Numbered from the stretch's first letter, positions 29,083-37,575 are shown. The stretch: 64,000 nt of DNA from Geomonas silvestris (GCF_014193515.1 NZ_BLXX01000008.1:62001-126000), one strand, 5' to 3'. The notes: a model not told the origin generated them from the sequence alone. A program made the numbers and translations.

Positions 29083-30096
29083 TCACTCCCAGATCCCCTC
29101 GATCTGCGAGCCGCAGCCCGGGCACTTGCCGCGCTGTAGCAGGTTTTTCTCGATGAGGTATCCGTAGCGCCTGATCAGCAGACCGCCGCAGGACGGGCAC
29201 ACCGTGTTCTCGCCCCCCTCGCCCGGGACATTCCCTTCGTACACGTAGCGCAGCCCGGCCTCCTGGCCAATCCGCCTGGCGGCACGCAGGGTGCCCACCG
29301 GTGTACGCGGCTCATCGGTTAGTTGGAAGGTCGGGTAGAACTGGCTGACGTGCCAAGGGGTCTGCGGTCCGATTTCATTTACGATGAACTCGGCAATGCC
29401 CCGCAACTGCGCCTCGGAATCGTTGTGGTGCGGGATGATGAGGGTGGTGATTTCCAACCAGATGCCCAACCGATGGTACTCGCGGATGCACTCCAGCACC
29501 TGGTCGAGGTCGGCTCCGACCACGTCGCGGTAGAACTCCCTGGTGAATCCCTTGAGGTCGATGTTGGCAGCGTCCAGATAGGGTGCGATGGTGGCGAGCG
29601 CCTCATTGGTGATGTAGCCGTTGGTCACGAAGATGTTTTTCAAGCCGGCGGCATGCGCCAACTTGGCTGTTTCGTAGGCATATTCAAAGAAGATGGTCGG
29701 CTCGGTGTAGGTATAGGCTATCGAGCCGCCCCCGGCGCTGAGCGCCCTTTCCACGATAGCATCCGGGGGCAGGTAACTCCCGGAATTCTCAATCCGGGTA
29801 GGTTCCGGCTGCGAGATGCTGAAGTTTTGGCAATGCTGGCAGCGAAAGTTGCACCCGACGGTGGCTACCGAATAGGTGCGGCTGCCGGGAAGCAGGTGGA
29901 AAAGCGGTTTTTTCTCGATCGGGTCGACCTGTTCGGCGACCGCCCGGCCGTACACCAGGGAGCAGAGGGTGCCATCCCGGTTCTCACGCACCAGGCAATG
30001 CCCGCGCTTCCCCGGATCGATGAGACAATGGAAACGGCACAATCCGCAGCGAACCCTGCCGGCGTCGAGTCTTTCGTAGAACATGGCCTCTTTCAT
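29083..30096 (-). CDS. AmmeMemoRadiSam-system radical SAM enzyme (AmrS-like)
   Basis: Radical SAM protein related to pyruvate-formate-lyase activating enzymes. It begins MKEAMFYERLDAGRVRCGLCRFHCLIDPGKRGHC with an N-terminal Cys-rich part, then CNFRCQHCQNFSISQ (the CxxxCxxC cluster that binds the SAM iron-sulfur centre), SIAYTYTEPTIFFEYAYE, NGYITNEAL, DLKGFTREFYRDVVG, WLEITTLIIPHHND, and a C-terminal zinc ribbon CPSCGG...CPGCGSQ. I use ATG 30096 (GGGAG upstream, 337 residues); the frame extends to 30249 without family resemblance. In many genomes it neighbours MEMO1 and AMMECR1 genes; neither is in the window. Substrate unknown. Confidence 0.85.
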   Translation of the reverse strand: MKEAMFYERLDAGRVRCGLCRFHCLIDPGKRGHCLVRENRDGTLCSLVYGRAVAEQVDPIEKKPLFHLLPGSRTYSVATVGCNFRCQHCQNFSISQPEPTRIENSGSYLPPDAIVERALSAGGGSIAYTYTEPTIFFEYAYETAKLAHAAGLKNIFVTNGYITNEALATIAPYLDAANIDLKGFTREFYRDVVGADLDQVLECIREYHRLGIWLEITTLIIPHHNDSEAQLRGIAEFIVNEIGPQTPWHVSQFYPTFQLTDEPRTPVGTLRAARRIGQEAGLRYVYEGNVPGEGGENTVCPSCGGLLIRRYGYLIEKNLLQRGKCPGCGSQIEGIWE

Positions 30097-30629
30097 GGCA
30101 AAAACTCCCAGCGAGTCGCTCAATGTAGAACAGAAAGCTCCTCGCCACCTTGTCCAAAGGTGATTTACAGCCGGGCTCACCGCAGGTGGAGACAAAACCA
30201 AACATCTCTCAAAATTGGTGGACCCGTAGCGGGAGAACTGTCTCGGCAATAAATCACGCGGCTCGGACCGGTTGGTGAGCGCGTCCCGAATGGATCTAAC
30301 GTCCCGGAAATTCCGATGAACAGTCTCTTACCTTCTCTTGGTGAAGATACCATTCGGTAAACAGGAATTCAAACCAATGTTTCGGTTTGATCAGACAAAA
30401 AAAAATTTTGCGGCGTTGCGTTTTGACTTCTTCTCACCCGGTTTTGTCATCAGAATAAACATACTTACGTTTTATTCCGGACAACGTTTTGAATTACAAT
30501 TACTTACACTCAGACCAATGCGTCACAAATCCGGTTTTAGCCTTCGTGTTATAAAATATAAGCTCAAATCGACTGCAGAGCGAATCATGTAAACAGCTGT
30601 TTTATGTCACTTTTCGGCAAAAATTACAC
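30097..30629. other. AT-rich intergenic region with no supported gene
   Basis: About 530 bases, clearly richer in A and T than the genes around it. It contains scattered GTTTTG and AATTAC words and a palindrome AAACAGCTGTTT near 30592, but no reading frame with a ribosome site. An open frame at 30338-30592 (84 codons from TTG) has no supporting signal. Confidence 0.6.
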
Positions 30630-30658
30630 TTGCACGTGCAATTCCTGTTCTATATATT
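30630..30658 (+). promoter_or_regulatory. Promoter with overlapping palindrome for the zinc-ribbon gene
   Basis: TTGCAC (30630-30635), 17-base spacer, TATATT (30653-30658). The -35 box is half of a perfect 12-bp palindrome TTGCACGTGCAA (30630-30641), a likely operator. Confidence 0.55.
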
Positions 30659-30694
30659 TAACCTACCATTACCCCTGTGACAGGAGAAAAAACC

Positions 30695-30850
30695 ATGCAT
30701 TGCCCGAAATGTAACAGCAAGAAAGGTATCGAGATCGACATGCACTCCGACGGTTACGCCAAAGACCTGCTCGAGTGCACCTCGTGCGGCACGATCTGGC
30801 TGGAGAAGTACAACGAAATCATCACCATCAACGAGCAGGCGGCAGCCTAA
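30695..30850 (+). CDS. 51-residue zinc-ribbon protein
   Basis: Starts MHCPKCNSKKGIEIDMHSDG and carries two Cys pairs, CPKC (residues 3-6) and CTSC (28-31), 22 residues apart, the spacing of a single rubredoxin-like zinc ribbon. It ends NEQAAA. Strong AGGAG lies eight bases before the ATG and the promoter at 30630-30658 is well placed, so expression is likely high. No function is known to me; small zinc ribbons bind nucleic acid or partner proteins. The gene is too short for ordinary gene finders and lies before array B. Confidence 0.8.
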   Translation: MHCPKCNSKKGIEIDMHSDGYAKDLLECTSCGTIWLEKYNEIITINEQAAA

Positions 30851-30859
30851 CCGGGAAAA

Positions 30860-30879
30860 GGGGCGCCTTCGGGCGCCCC
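30860..30879 (+). terminator. Strong GC hairpin after the zinc-ribbon gene
   Basis: GGGGCGCC / GGCGCCCC with a TTCG tetraloop, ten bases after the stop codon. The following sequence is pyrimidine-rich (TCCTCTACC) but not a pure T-run. The 13-base word CTACCACCTTACC follows twice. Confidence 0.6.
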
Positions 30880-31068
30880 TCCTCTACCACCTTACCTCTA
30901 CCCTACCACCTTACCTTCAAACAGACATCTCCTCATCACCCCAGTTTTGCACATCCCCGAGGCTATTTTGTTCCCCTGCGCGCCTTCCTTTGCGGCCAAG
31001 GTGAATGCGTTCCCCTTGAGACAAGCATCTCTCCACCCACCGTTGCGGCGAAGCTTCAGCGAATTTGT

Positions 31069-31288
31069 AAATTCTCATGGAGAATTTCAAAACTTTTTTT
31101 AAAATTTGCAATTTTCCTGGAAAATGAACAAATCTCCGGGAGATTTCTTCGTTTTCAAAAAAATTTGTCAAATTTCTCGAGAAATGAGAAATTTTCCAAC
31201 CAAATTTTAAATTTCCCCAGGAAAATTCTTAATTCTCCAGAAGATTTCGACATTCTCCAAAAATATCGTCAATTCTCCAAAAAAATCA
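31069..31288. repeat. Array B: eleven 20-bp phased degenerate palindromes
   Basis: Eleven consecutive 20-bp units with registers 31069, 31089, 31109 and so on to 31269. The core is a palindrome of the kind AATTCTCCNGGAGAATT; examples are ATTCTCATGGAGAAT, ATTTTCCTGGAAAAT, AATCTCCGGGAGATT and AATTTCTCGAGAAAT. A second symmetry centre of AAATT/AATTT type lies 10 bp from each core. The symmetry decays toward the right end, where units read AATTCTCCAAAAA. The period is not a multiple of three, so the open frame crossing it is accidental. It is extremely AT-rich for this genome and lies between two converging genes. Confidence 0.85.
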
Positions 31289-31362
31289 TTGAACCACTAC
31301 GCTGCTCGCTCTCCTTTCGCCCCTCGGCACGGAGCGAAGCAGGCCTGCAGAGCTAAAAGAGG

Positions 31363-32499
31363 CTACCAGGTGGGAACTTCGGGGATCAGACGAGGGTTTG
31401 TGGCGAGTGCTTCGAGGAAGGAATCATACACAAGAGCCAGCCTGCTCCAGTCGTAGCGTGACACGAAATCCGCGGGCCCAGCCGGTGCCGCTGTGCCGTT
31501 AACCAGCAGGTCGCGCAAGCGATCCGCGAGGTTCTCCTGTAGCCCGTAAACCACCTGGGAGCGCGCGGCAGGAGGAACGTGCTCAGGGTAGGCCAATCGC
31601 TCAGGGAGCAGCGCCTGACAGCCGCAGTACATCGCCTGCACGACGCTCGCTCCGAAGAACTCCTGGCGGGAGGTTACCGGCAGGATATCCGTGCGCCACA
31701 GCCAGTGCGCGTACTGCGCGAAGCTCTCCAGGTAGCCCCACTGGACCACCCGGTGACCCAGGCGCTTGCGAGCTTCCTCGAAGATCGCCGGGGCGCGGCC
31801 AAACGACTCTCCCAAGACCGCCACCTGGAAATCGTGCCCCTCTTCGGCCAGCAGGTACAGCGCCGCAAAGAACTCCTCGGGGTTCTTGTCGTACTCCCAA
31901 CGGTGATTCCACAAGATGAGCGGCACTCCTGATCCGGATGGTTCCGGGCGGTGTCGGTCCAGCTTACCGAGGTCGAGTCCCAGCGGCAGCACCCGGCTTT
32001 TCAGGGTCAGTTCCTGCACCGACTGCGGCTCGTTATGGTCCGGAAAGGCGCGCAGGAAACCGGGGAGCGCCCCCAGAAAACTGTCGCGGTGGTAGCGCGA
32101 GTTGAACAGTACGGCATCGGCCGCAAGGGCGCTCGTGTAGTTGAGGAAGGCGTAGTGCAGGTCGCGCTTGCTGCCGGGATCGGGGTCCCCCGGGGACCAG
32201 GGATAGGTGAGCTGGTTTTCGTGGAAATAGATGGCGCTGGGGCAGTTGCCCGTAACCCTGCGGGTGAGCCCCAGAAAGGTTCCCAGGTCGAGCATGTCCG
32301 TCGCCAGGATGAGGTCCGGACGCGAACCGGACGCGAGGAAGCGGTTCGCCAGGGTCACGGCGCCGCCGTGCATGCGCCACTTCCAGTTGCGCCCCGGCAG
32401 CGTGAAAAGCTCCACCTGGTGGCGGCTGTGGCTGGCGTACTCGTGGAGCCAGGCGGCGTGTGAACCGGTGCAGTAGGGCTCGACGAGGGCGATGCGCAT
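31363..32499 (-). CDS. GTDC1/DUF3524-family glycosyltransferase (queuosine-tRNA mannosyltransferase family)
   Basis: A 378-residue GT-B glycosyltransferase. The N-terminal half is the DUF3524 domain: ALVEPYCTGSHAAWLHEYASHSRHQVELFTLPGRNWKWRMHGGA, LILATDMLDLGTFLGL, IYFHENQLTYPWSPGD and HYAFLNYTSALAADAVLFNSRYHRDSFL. The C-terminal half is glycosyltransferase-1-like: ILWNHRWEYDKNPEEFF, VAVLGESF, VVQWGYLESFAQYAHWLWRTDILPVTSRQEFFGASVVQAMYCGC. The human member GTDC1 (QTMAN) mannosylates queuosine in tRNA-Asp. Bacterial function is inferred. AAAGGA precedes the ATG by seven bases. It stands before rodA and shares no obvious pathway with it. Confidence 0.8.
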   Translation of the reverse strand: MRIALVEPYCTGSHAAWLHEYASHSRHQVELFTLPGRNWKWRMHGGAVTLANRFLASGSRPDLILATDMLDLGTFLGLTRRVTGNCPSAIYFHENQLTYPWSPGDPDPGSKRDLHYAFLNYTSALAADAVLFNSRYHRDSFLGALPGFLRAFPDHNEPQSVQELTLKSRVLPLGLDLGKLDRHRPEPSGSGVPLILWNHRWEYDKNPEEFFAALYLLAEEGHDFQVAVLGESFGRAPAIFEEARKRLGHRVVQWGYLESFAQYAHWLWRTDILPVTSRQEFFGASVVQAMYCGCQALLPERLAYPEHVPPAARSQVVYGLQENLADRLRDLLVNGTAAPAGPADFVSRYDWSRLALVYDSFLEALATNPRLIPEVPTW

Positions 32500-32572
32500 C
32501 GGGTGGTCCTTTGGGGATGAAAGGGTGGTACGGGGACGAGGGAGAGCTGCACCCTGCCCCTGCGCCGGACGG

Positions 32573-33673
32573 CTAGAACATGAAGCGCCGCATGCTGATG
32601 TTGAGCAGGATCCCGACGCCGACCATGGAGGTGACCATGGAGGTCCCGCCGTAGGAGAAGAAGGGGAGCGGTACCCCGACCACCGGGAAGAGGCCGATCA
32701 CCATCCCCATGTTGATGACGATGTGCCAGAAGAGCATGGCGGAGACGCCGACAGCCATCAGCGAGCCGAAACGGTCGTTACAGCGCTTGGCGATCCCCAG
32801 CCCCCAGAAGATCAGGAAGAGGTAGAGGGTGAGCATGACCAGGCAGCCGACAAAGCCCCACTCCTCGGCGAAGACCGAGAAGGCGAAGTCGGTATGCTGC
32901 TCGGGAAGAAAGCGCAGCTGTGACTGGGTGCCGTGCATGAACCCCTTGCCGAAGGTGCCCCCCGACCCCACCGCGATCTTGCTCTGGATGATGTGGTAGC
33001 CGCTCCCCTGCGGATCGAGGTCCGGGTTCAGGAAGTTGTAGATCCTCTTTTTCTGGTAGTCGTGCAGGGCGAAGCGCCACCCCAGGAAAATGGTGGGGAT
33101 CGCGGCAGCGGCGAGCGTGGCGAGCGCGGACCAGCGCACCCCGACGAAGAGGAGCATGGTGCCGGCGATGAGCGAGACCAGGATCGCGGTCCCCAGGTCG
33201 GGCTGTTTCATGATGAGCAGCGCCGGTGCACCCAGCAGTGCCAGCGGGTAGAGGAGATCCTTCAGGGTGAGCCCCTGGAAGACCGGGTACCGGCTGAAGA
33301 ACCGGGCGAAGGTCATGATGATGACGATCTTCATCGGCTCGGAAGGCTGGACGGTGAAAAAGCCCAGGTGGATCCAGCGGGTGGCACCCATGGAGGTCTT
33401 GCCGATCACCAGCACCAGGACCAGCAAAATGAGCACGGCACCGTAGAGCCAGTAGGCGAAGTCCTCCAGCATGTGGTAGTCGATGCTGCAGACCGTGAGA
33501 CAGAGCATGATGCCGGCCACGGTCCAGTAGATCTGCTTCAGGAAATAGGGGGTGCCGATCTCCCGGTAGGACGAGGAGGCGCTGTAGATGTTGATCACCC
33601 CGAACCCGGTAATGAGCAGCACCAGGGCCAGAAGGGTCCAGTCGAAGTTGGTAAAGAGCCTGCGGTCAAACAT
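32573..33673 (-). CDS. rodA: Rod-shape-determining SEDS glycosyltransferase RodA
   Basis: Polymerises lipid II into glycan strands for lateral wall growth, working with PBP2. About ten transmembrane helices; family signatures include NFDWTLLALVLLITGFGVINIYSAS, GATRWIHLGFFTVQPSEPMKI, KQPDLGTAILV, GSGGTFGKGFMHGTQSQLRFLPEQHTDFAFSVFAEEWGF and the C-terminal VVGVPLPFFSYGGTSM. 366 residues. It follows the PBP2 gene by 77 bases, completing the mreC-mreD-mrdA-rodA cluster. Confidence 0.95.
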   Translation of the reverse strand: MFDRRLFTNFDWTLLALVLLITGFGVINIYSASSSYREIGTPYFLKQIYWTVAGIMLCLTVCSIDYHMLEDFAYWLYGAVLILLVLVLVIGKTSMGATRWIHLGFFTVQPSEPMKIVIIMTFARFFSRYPVFQGLTLKDLLYPLALLGAPALLIMKQPDLGTAILVSLIAGTMLLFVGVRWSALATLAAAAIPTIFLGWRFALHDYQKKRIYNFLNPDLDPQGSGYHIIQSKIAVGSGGTFGKGFMHGTQSQLRFLPEQHTDFAFSVFAEEWGFVGCLVMLTLYLFLIFWGLGIAKRCNDRFGSLMAVGVSAMLFWHIVINMGMVIGLFPVVGVPLPFFSYGGTSMVTSMVGVGILLNISMRRFMF

Positions 33674-33750
33674 GAAATCCCCAGGAATCCGGTACTCAGC
33701 GGTACCGCGGTGTTATCGGGAACCCGGCCAGGAGGCGCGGGCCTTGCCGG

Positions 33751-35676
33751 TTATTCGGTGTCGGTGTCGGCAGCGGGTGCCGCTGCGGGAGCGGTCGGGG
33801 TGCCTGAGCCCGGCGCGCCACCCTTTTCGTCCTTGGGCTCCTGCTTGGGCACCGGCTTCTTGATGACGCCCTTCCCCTCGAAGTAGGCGCGCAGGAGCCT
33901 CCCTGCGATCGGGGCCGCGGCTGAACCGCCGTGCTCGCCGTGCTCCACGATGACCGCAACAGCGATCTCGGGTTTCTCGAGCGGGGCGAAGGCCACGAAG
34001 AGCGCGTGATCGCGGAACTGGTAGGGGACCTCCCCCTTGCTGTCGCGCATCTTGACGACCTGGGAGGAACCGGTCTTGCCGGCCACCTTCACCTCGGAAA
34101 GCCGCGCCATCCCCCCGGTCCCGTGCGGCTCGTTGACCACCGCGAAGAGCCCCTCCTTGATCAGCTTGAAGGTGGAAGGCTTGATGGCGGCGCGCCCCAC
34201 CTGCTGCGGCGGGAACTCCTTGATCGGTTTGCCGTCCAGGTCGACGATGCGCTTCACCAGGTGCGGCTGGTAGATCACCCCGTCGTTGGCGACGGTGGCG
34301 ATCATCGAGGCGAGCTGCACCGGGGTGGTCAGCACGTACCCCTGGCCGATCCCCACCGAGAGCGTCTCCCCGGAGAACCACTTGGTGCCGAAGCGCTTCT
34401 TCTTCCACTCCTCGGTCGGGATCACCCCACCCTTCTCGTTGTCCAGCCCGATCCCCATCGGGGCACCCAGCCCGAACTTCTTGGCGTAGGCGGCGATCCG
34501 GTTCACCCCGAGCCTTTCGGCGAGCTTGTAGAAGTAGACGTCGCAAGACTCCCGGAGCGCCTTTCTCAGCTCGACGTGGCCGTGTCCTTTTTTATCCCAG
34601 CACTTGAAGGTGGCGTTGCCGAACTTGTAGTACCCAGGGCAGTCGACCGAGCTGTGGGCGTCGATGAGCCCCTCCTCGATCCCGGCGATGGCGGTGATGA
34701 TCTTGAAGGTCGAGCCCGGCGGATACATCCCCTTGAGTGCCTTGTTCTCCAGCGGGTGGCGCTTGTCCTCGAGGTACTCCTTCCACTTGTCGGCGGGGAG
34801 CCGCCCGGTGAAGAGCGCCGGGTCGAAACCGGGATTGCTGGCAAAGGCGAGCACCTCGCCGGTGTTGACGTCCATGGCGACCGCGGCGCCCGCCTTGTCC
34901 CCGAAGGCCTGCTCGGCGACCTTCTGCATATCGAGGTCGATGGTGAGCATGACCGAGTTGCCGACCGTGGAGGCGGTCTCCTCGACGGTGCGCAGGAAGC
35001 GGCCGCGCGCGTCGACCTCGATCTGGCGCCCGCCGTCGGTGCCGTGCAGGAAGTTCTCCCAGCTCTTCTCGATGCCGCTTTTACCGGTGTAATCCCCGGC
35101 GTTATAGTCCTTGTAGCGCTCGTTCCCCAGCTCCTCCTCGGAGACCTCACCCAGGTACCCCAGAAGGTGCGAAGCGAGCTCGCCGTTGGGGTAGGCGCGC
35201 ACCGGCTTCATCTCGATGTTGACGCCGGACAGGGAGAGCCGGTTCTCCTCGAGGAACTCCATCTGGTCGCGGCTTATGTTGGAGGCCACCACCAGCGGGT
35301 AGTACTTCGCCCTCCCCTGCCCCTTGTTCCACTTGTCCTGGATCTCCTTGGGATCGAGCTTCAAAAGCCGGGCGAGGCTGGAGACCAGCTGCTCGCGGTC
35401 TTTGACGTCCTTGGGGATCACGGCAACCGAGAAGGAGGGGGTATTGGAGACCAGCACCTTGCCGTTTCGGTCCAGGATGGCGCCGCGCGGGGCCGCCACC
35501 GGGACGAAGCGCAGCCGGTTGTTCTCGGACTGGTCCAAGAGGTTCTCGGTGTCGACTACCTGCAGGTACCAGAGCCGGGACAACAGCAGGAAGAACATGG
35601 CGAAGGCGCCAAAGGAGATCCAGATGATGCGCCGGGAGCCGTCACCGTCGGGGATGATGCCGCTGTGTGCCTTCAT
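33751..35676 (-). CDS. mrdA: Penicillin-binding protein 2 (transpeptidase)
   Basis: Class B PBP crosslinking new wall in the elongasome. N-terminal TM anchor (IIWISFGAFAMFFLLLSRLWYLQVV), pedestal domain with RGAILDRNGKVLVSN, and transpeptidase domain with the active-site GSTFKIITA (Ser near residue 318), SCDVYFYKL (SxN-type motif) and VAGKTGSSQ (KTG near 532). 641 residues, with a Pro/Ala-rich tail ending TDTE. It overlaps mreD by four bases (ATGA). Confidence 0.95.
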   Translation of the reverse strand: MKAHSGIIPDGDGSRRIIWISFGAFAMFFLLLSRLWYLQVVDTENLLDQSENNRLRFVPVAAPRGAILDRNGKVLVSNTPSFSVAVIPKDVKDREQLVSSLARLLKLDPKEIQDKWNKGQGRAKYYPLVVASNISRDQMEFLEENRLSLSGVNIEMKPVRAYPNGELASHLLGYLGEVSEEELGNERYKDYNAGDYTGKSGIEKSWENFLHGTDGGRQIEVDARGRFLRTVEETASTVGNSVMLTIDLDMQKVAEQAFGDKAGAAVAMDVNTGEVLAFASNPGFDPALFTGRLPADKWKEYLEDKRHPLENKALKGMYPPGSTFKIITAIAGIEEGLIDAHSSVDCPGYYKFGNATFKCWDKKGHGHVELRKALRESCDVYFYKLAERLGVNRIAAYAKKFGLGAPMGIGLDNEKGGVIPTEEWKKKRFGTKWFSGETLSVGIGQGYVLTTPVQLASMIATVANDGVIYQPHLVKRIVDLDGKPIKEFPPQQVGRAAIKPSTFKLIKEGLFAVVNEPHGTGGMARLSEVKVAGKTGSSQVVKMRDSKGEVPYQFRDHALFVAFAPLEKPEIAVAVIVEHGEHGGSAAAPIAGRLLRAYFEGKGVIKKPVPKQEPKDEKGGAPGSGTPTAPAAAPAADTDTE

Positions 35677-36155
35677 CGCGCCTCCTCGACCGCGCCGCGC
35701 TTGAACATGAAGAAGAGCGAGGCGGCGAGCGCGTTCACCAGTGCCTGCGGGACCAGGACCGGCAAGAGCGTCGCGTAGACACCCTTGGAGACCGAGAAGA
35801 TCATCAGCATCACCAGGTTCAAAAGCGCGCAGAAGAAGGTCCCCAGGAAGACCACCAGGACCAAAAGCGCCCGGTTGTCCGTGTAGAGCCGGTCCGCGAC
35901 CTGCGACAGGAGCGTGTAGAGGCAGAGGTAGCTGAAGGCGTGCAGCCCGAGGTAGATGCCGGAGAAGCTGTCCTGCAGCAGTCCCAGGGAGAAGGCCGCC
36001 AGCGCCGCGAAACGGTGCTGCAGCTTAAGCCCCAGGTACACCACCAGGATGATGATCAGGTTTGGTTGGAAAGGGTCCTGCAGGTAGCGCGGCAAAAGGG
36101 TCATCTGCAGCAACACTGCGGCCAGGACCAGGCCGACTATCTTTAGGTAACGCAT
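35673..36155 (-). CDS. mreD: Rod-shape-determining protein MreD
   Basis: Small integral membrane protein of the elongasome. Five to six hydrophobic segments cover almost all of its 160 residues (IVGLVLAAVLLQMTLLPRYL, LIIILVVYLGLKLQ, FAALAAFSLGLLQD, LHAFSYLCLYTLL, LLVLVVFLGTFFCALLNLVMLMIF). The GLLQDSFSGIYLGLHAFSY segment is the conserved MreD block. It lies between mreC (22-bp gap) and mrdA. Confidence 0.9.
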   Translation of the reverse strand: MRYLKIVGLVLAAVLLQMTLLPRYLQDPFQPNLIIILVVYLGLKLQHRFAALAAFSLGLLQDSFSGIYLGLHAFSYLCLYTLLSQVADRLYTDNRALLVLVVFLGTFFCALLNLVMLMIFSVSKGVYATLLPVLVPQALVNALAASLFFMFKRGAVEEAR

Positions 36156-36177
36156 CAGTTTCTACCGTCCGTGGGGT

Positions 36178-37002
36178 CTATTCATGAGGTTGTTTAAGGA
36201 GCACCAGCATCTCCTCGAGCCTGCCGATGTTCACCGTGGGGCGCACCTCGATGGTCTGAAACACGCCGTACTCCCCCTTCTTCACCATGGTCACCTCGCC
36301 GATCGGCACCCCTTTCGGGAACACCCCGCCGATGCCGGAGCAGATGACCGCATCCCCCACTTTAACATCTTCATCTTTGACCGTGAACTCCATTGAGCAG
36401 CGGCCGCCCCCCATGCCGCGCACCACGCCGCGGGCCCGGGAGCGCTGCACCATGGCGGCGATGGCCGAGGCGTGGTCGGTCAGAAGGAGCACCCTTGAGC
36501 TGTGCGGCGCCACCTTTACCAGGCGCCCCACGGCGCCACCCGCCGCCAGTACCGGCATCCCCTCGGCAAGGCCGTCGGCGCTGCCGCGATCGACCACCAG
36601 GGTCTTGAACCAGGCCGAGGAGTCCTCGCCGATCACCGAAACCGCCACCGACGGCGTCTCCTGGGTCTCCTTCAGGTTCAAAAGGGCCTGCAGCCGGGCG
36701 TTGGCCACCACCGCCTCGTTCCCCGCAAGGATCCGCTCGTTGAGGCGTTTCACGCTCTTTCTCAGGGCGATGTTTTCCTGGCGCACCTCGACCAGGTCGA
36801 TGTAGTCGCGCCAGATCCCTTCCACGAAGTTGTCGGCGCCGGCCAGCGCATTGGCAAACGGGGCGGTCAGTGCCATCACCGAGCGCTCCACCGGGTTGGC
36901 GTGTTCCTTGTAGCGCAGGTTGAGTGCGTAGATCAAAAAGGCGGTCACCAGGAAGGTGGCGGTGATCAGGAAGCGTTTGTAGCGCAGTAGCAGCTCTTTC
37001 AT
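36178..37002 (-). CDS. mreC: Rod-shape-determining protein MreC
   Basis: Bitopic protein that links MreB and PBP2 on the periplasmic side. N-terminal TM (RFLITATFLVTAFLIYALNL), coiled coil (DYIDLVEVRQENIALRKSVKRLNERIL), then the beta-rich MreC core with VIGEDSSAWFKTLVVDRGSADGLAEGMPVLA, GAVGRLVKVAPHSSRVLLLTD, and ICSGIGGVFPKGVPIGEV. 274 residues. mreB, normally just upstream, is absent from this window; the gene before mreC is the sugar-nucleotide pair instead. Confidence 0.94.
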   Translation of the reverse strand: MKELLLRYKRFLITATFLVTAFLIYALNLRYKEHANPVERSVMALTAPFANALAGADNFVEGIWRDYIDLVEVRQENIALRKSVKRLNERILAGNEAVVANARLQALLNLKETQETPSVAVSVIGEDSSAWFKTLVVDRGSADGLAEGMPVLAAGGAVGRLVKVAPHSSRVLLLTDHASAIAAMVQRSRARGVVRGMGGGRCSMEFTVKDEDVKVGDAVICSGIGGVFPKGVPIGEVTMVKKGEYGVFQTIEVRPTVNIGRLEEMLVLLKQPHE

Positions 37003-37007
37003 TCGGT

Positions 37008-37041
37008 CTCAAAAATGGCTTAGGGGGCCGCCGAGCCCCCT
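37008..37041 (-). terminator. Likely terminator between the rfb pair and mreC
   Basis: AGGGGGC / GCCCCCT stem (37022-37028 with 37035-37041) and, on the minus strand, ATTTTTGAG following after a short gap. Confidence 0.5.
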
Positions 37042-37086
37042 ATGAAAATATCCTTGCATTACCGGTTCCGGTCCGTGGGCGCGCCC

Positions 37087-37575
37087 CTACTCCAACTGAA
37101 ACGGCGAATCCGCCTCGTCCTCGTGCCGGATCTCGTCGACCTTCTCCCGTTTGCCGGGCCCCGCGTAGAGCCGGTTGGGGCCGTTGAAGACGATGCCGTT
37201 TTCGTGGCTTACGTTCTTGTAGGCGTGCACCACCCCCGGCGGCACGATGAGCATGGTCGGCGCATCGACACCGGCGAAAAAGATCTGCTTCACGCCGTAG
37301 GTCGGGGAGTCCTTGCGGGCATCCCAGAGGTACACCTTGAAGTTCGCCGGCCCGATGAAGCAGAAGTAGTCGGTCTGGTCGACGTGCTCGTGAGGGCCGC
37401 GCGCCACGCCGGGCTGGGTCATCGAGACGTAGGCCATGGTCGGCATGAGCGCCGGGTCGAGTTCGTCCGAGCGGAACAGCTCGGAGAGCCAGCCGCGCTC
37501 GTCGAGAAACTTGGTCAGGGGGCGGGTCACCACATCGTGGATGCGCCCTTTCTGGTAGCTTACGGTCTTGCTCAT
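37087..37575 (-). CDS. dTDP-4-dehydrorhamnose 3,5-epimerase-related cupin protein
   Basis: A 162-residue RmlC-like cupin. Seen: [61 protein letters not shown], with GPHEH matching the catalytic-His strand of RmlC, and [15 protein letters not shown]. The catalytic tyrosine region of true RmlC is less clear, so it may be a related epimerase or isomerase acting on the product of the next gene. It overlaps rfbA by four bases (ATGA), which supports a shared sugar-nucleotide pathway for surface polysaccharide. Confidence 0.75.
   Translation of the reverse strand: MSKTVSYQKGRIHDVVTRPLTKFLDERGWLSELFRSDELDPALMPTMAYVSMTQPGVARGPHEHVDQTDYFCFIGPANFKVYLWDARKDSPTYGVKQIFFAGVDAPTMLIVPPGVVHAYKNVSHENGIVFNGPNRLYAGPGKREKVDEIRHEDEADSPFQLE

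Noticed and set aside
30338-30592. 84-codon frame in the AT-rich region
   Set aside because: TTG start without ribosome site; no recognisable domain.
31069-31288. CRISPR array
   Set aside because: Units are contiguous with no unique spacers, the repeats are degenerate, and no cas genes are present.
30775-31356. 193-codon open frame through array B
   Set aside because: Its first part overlaps the zinc-ribbon gene in another frame and the rest is the 20-bp array, whose period breaks codon phase.
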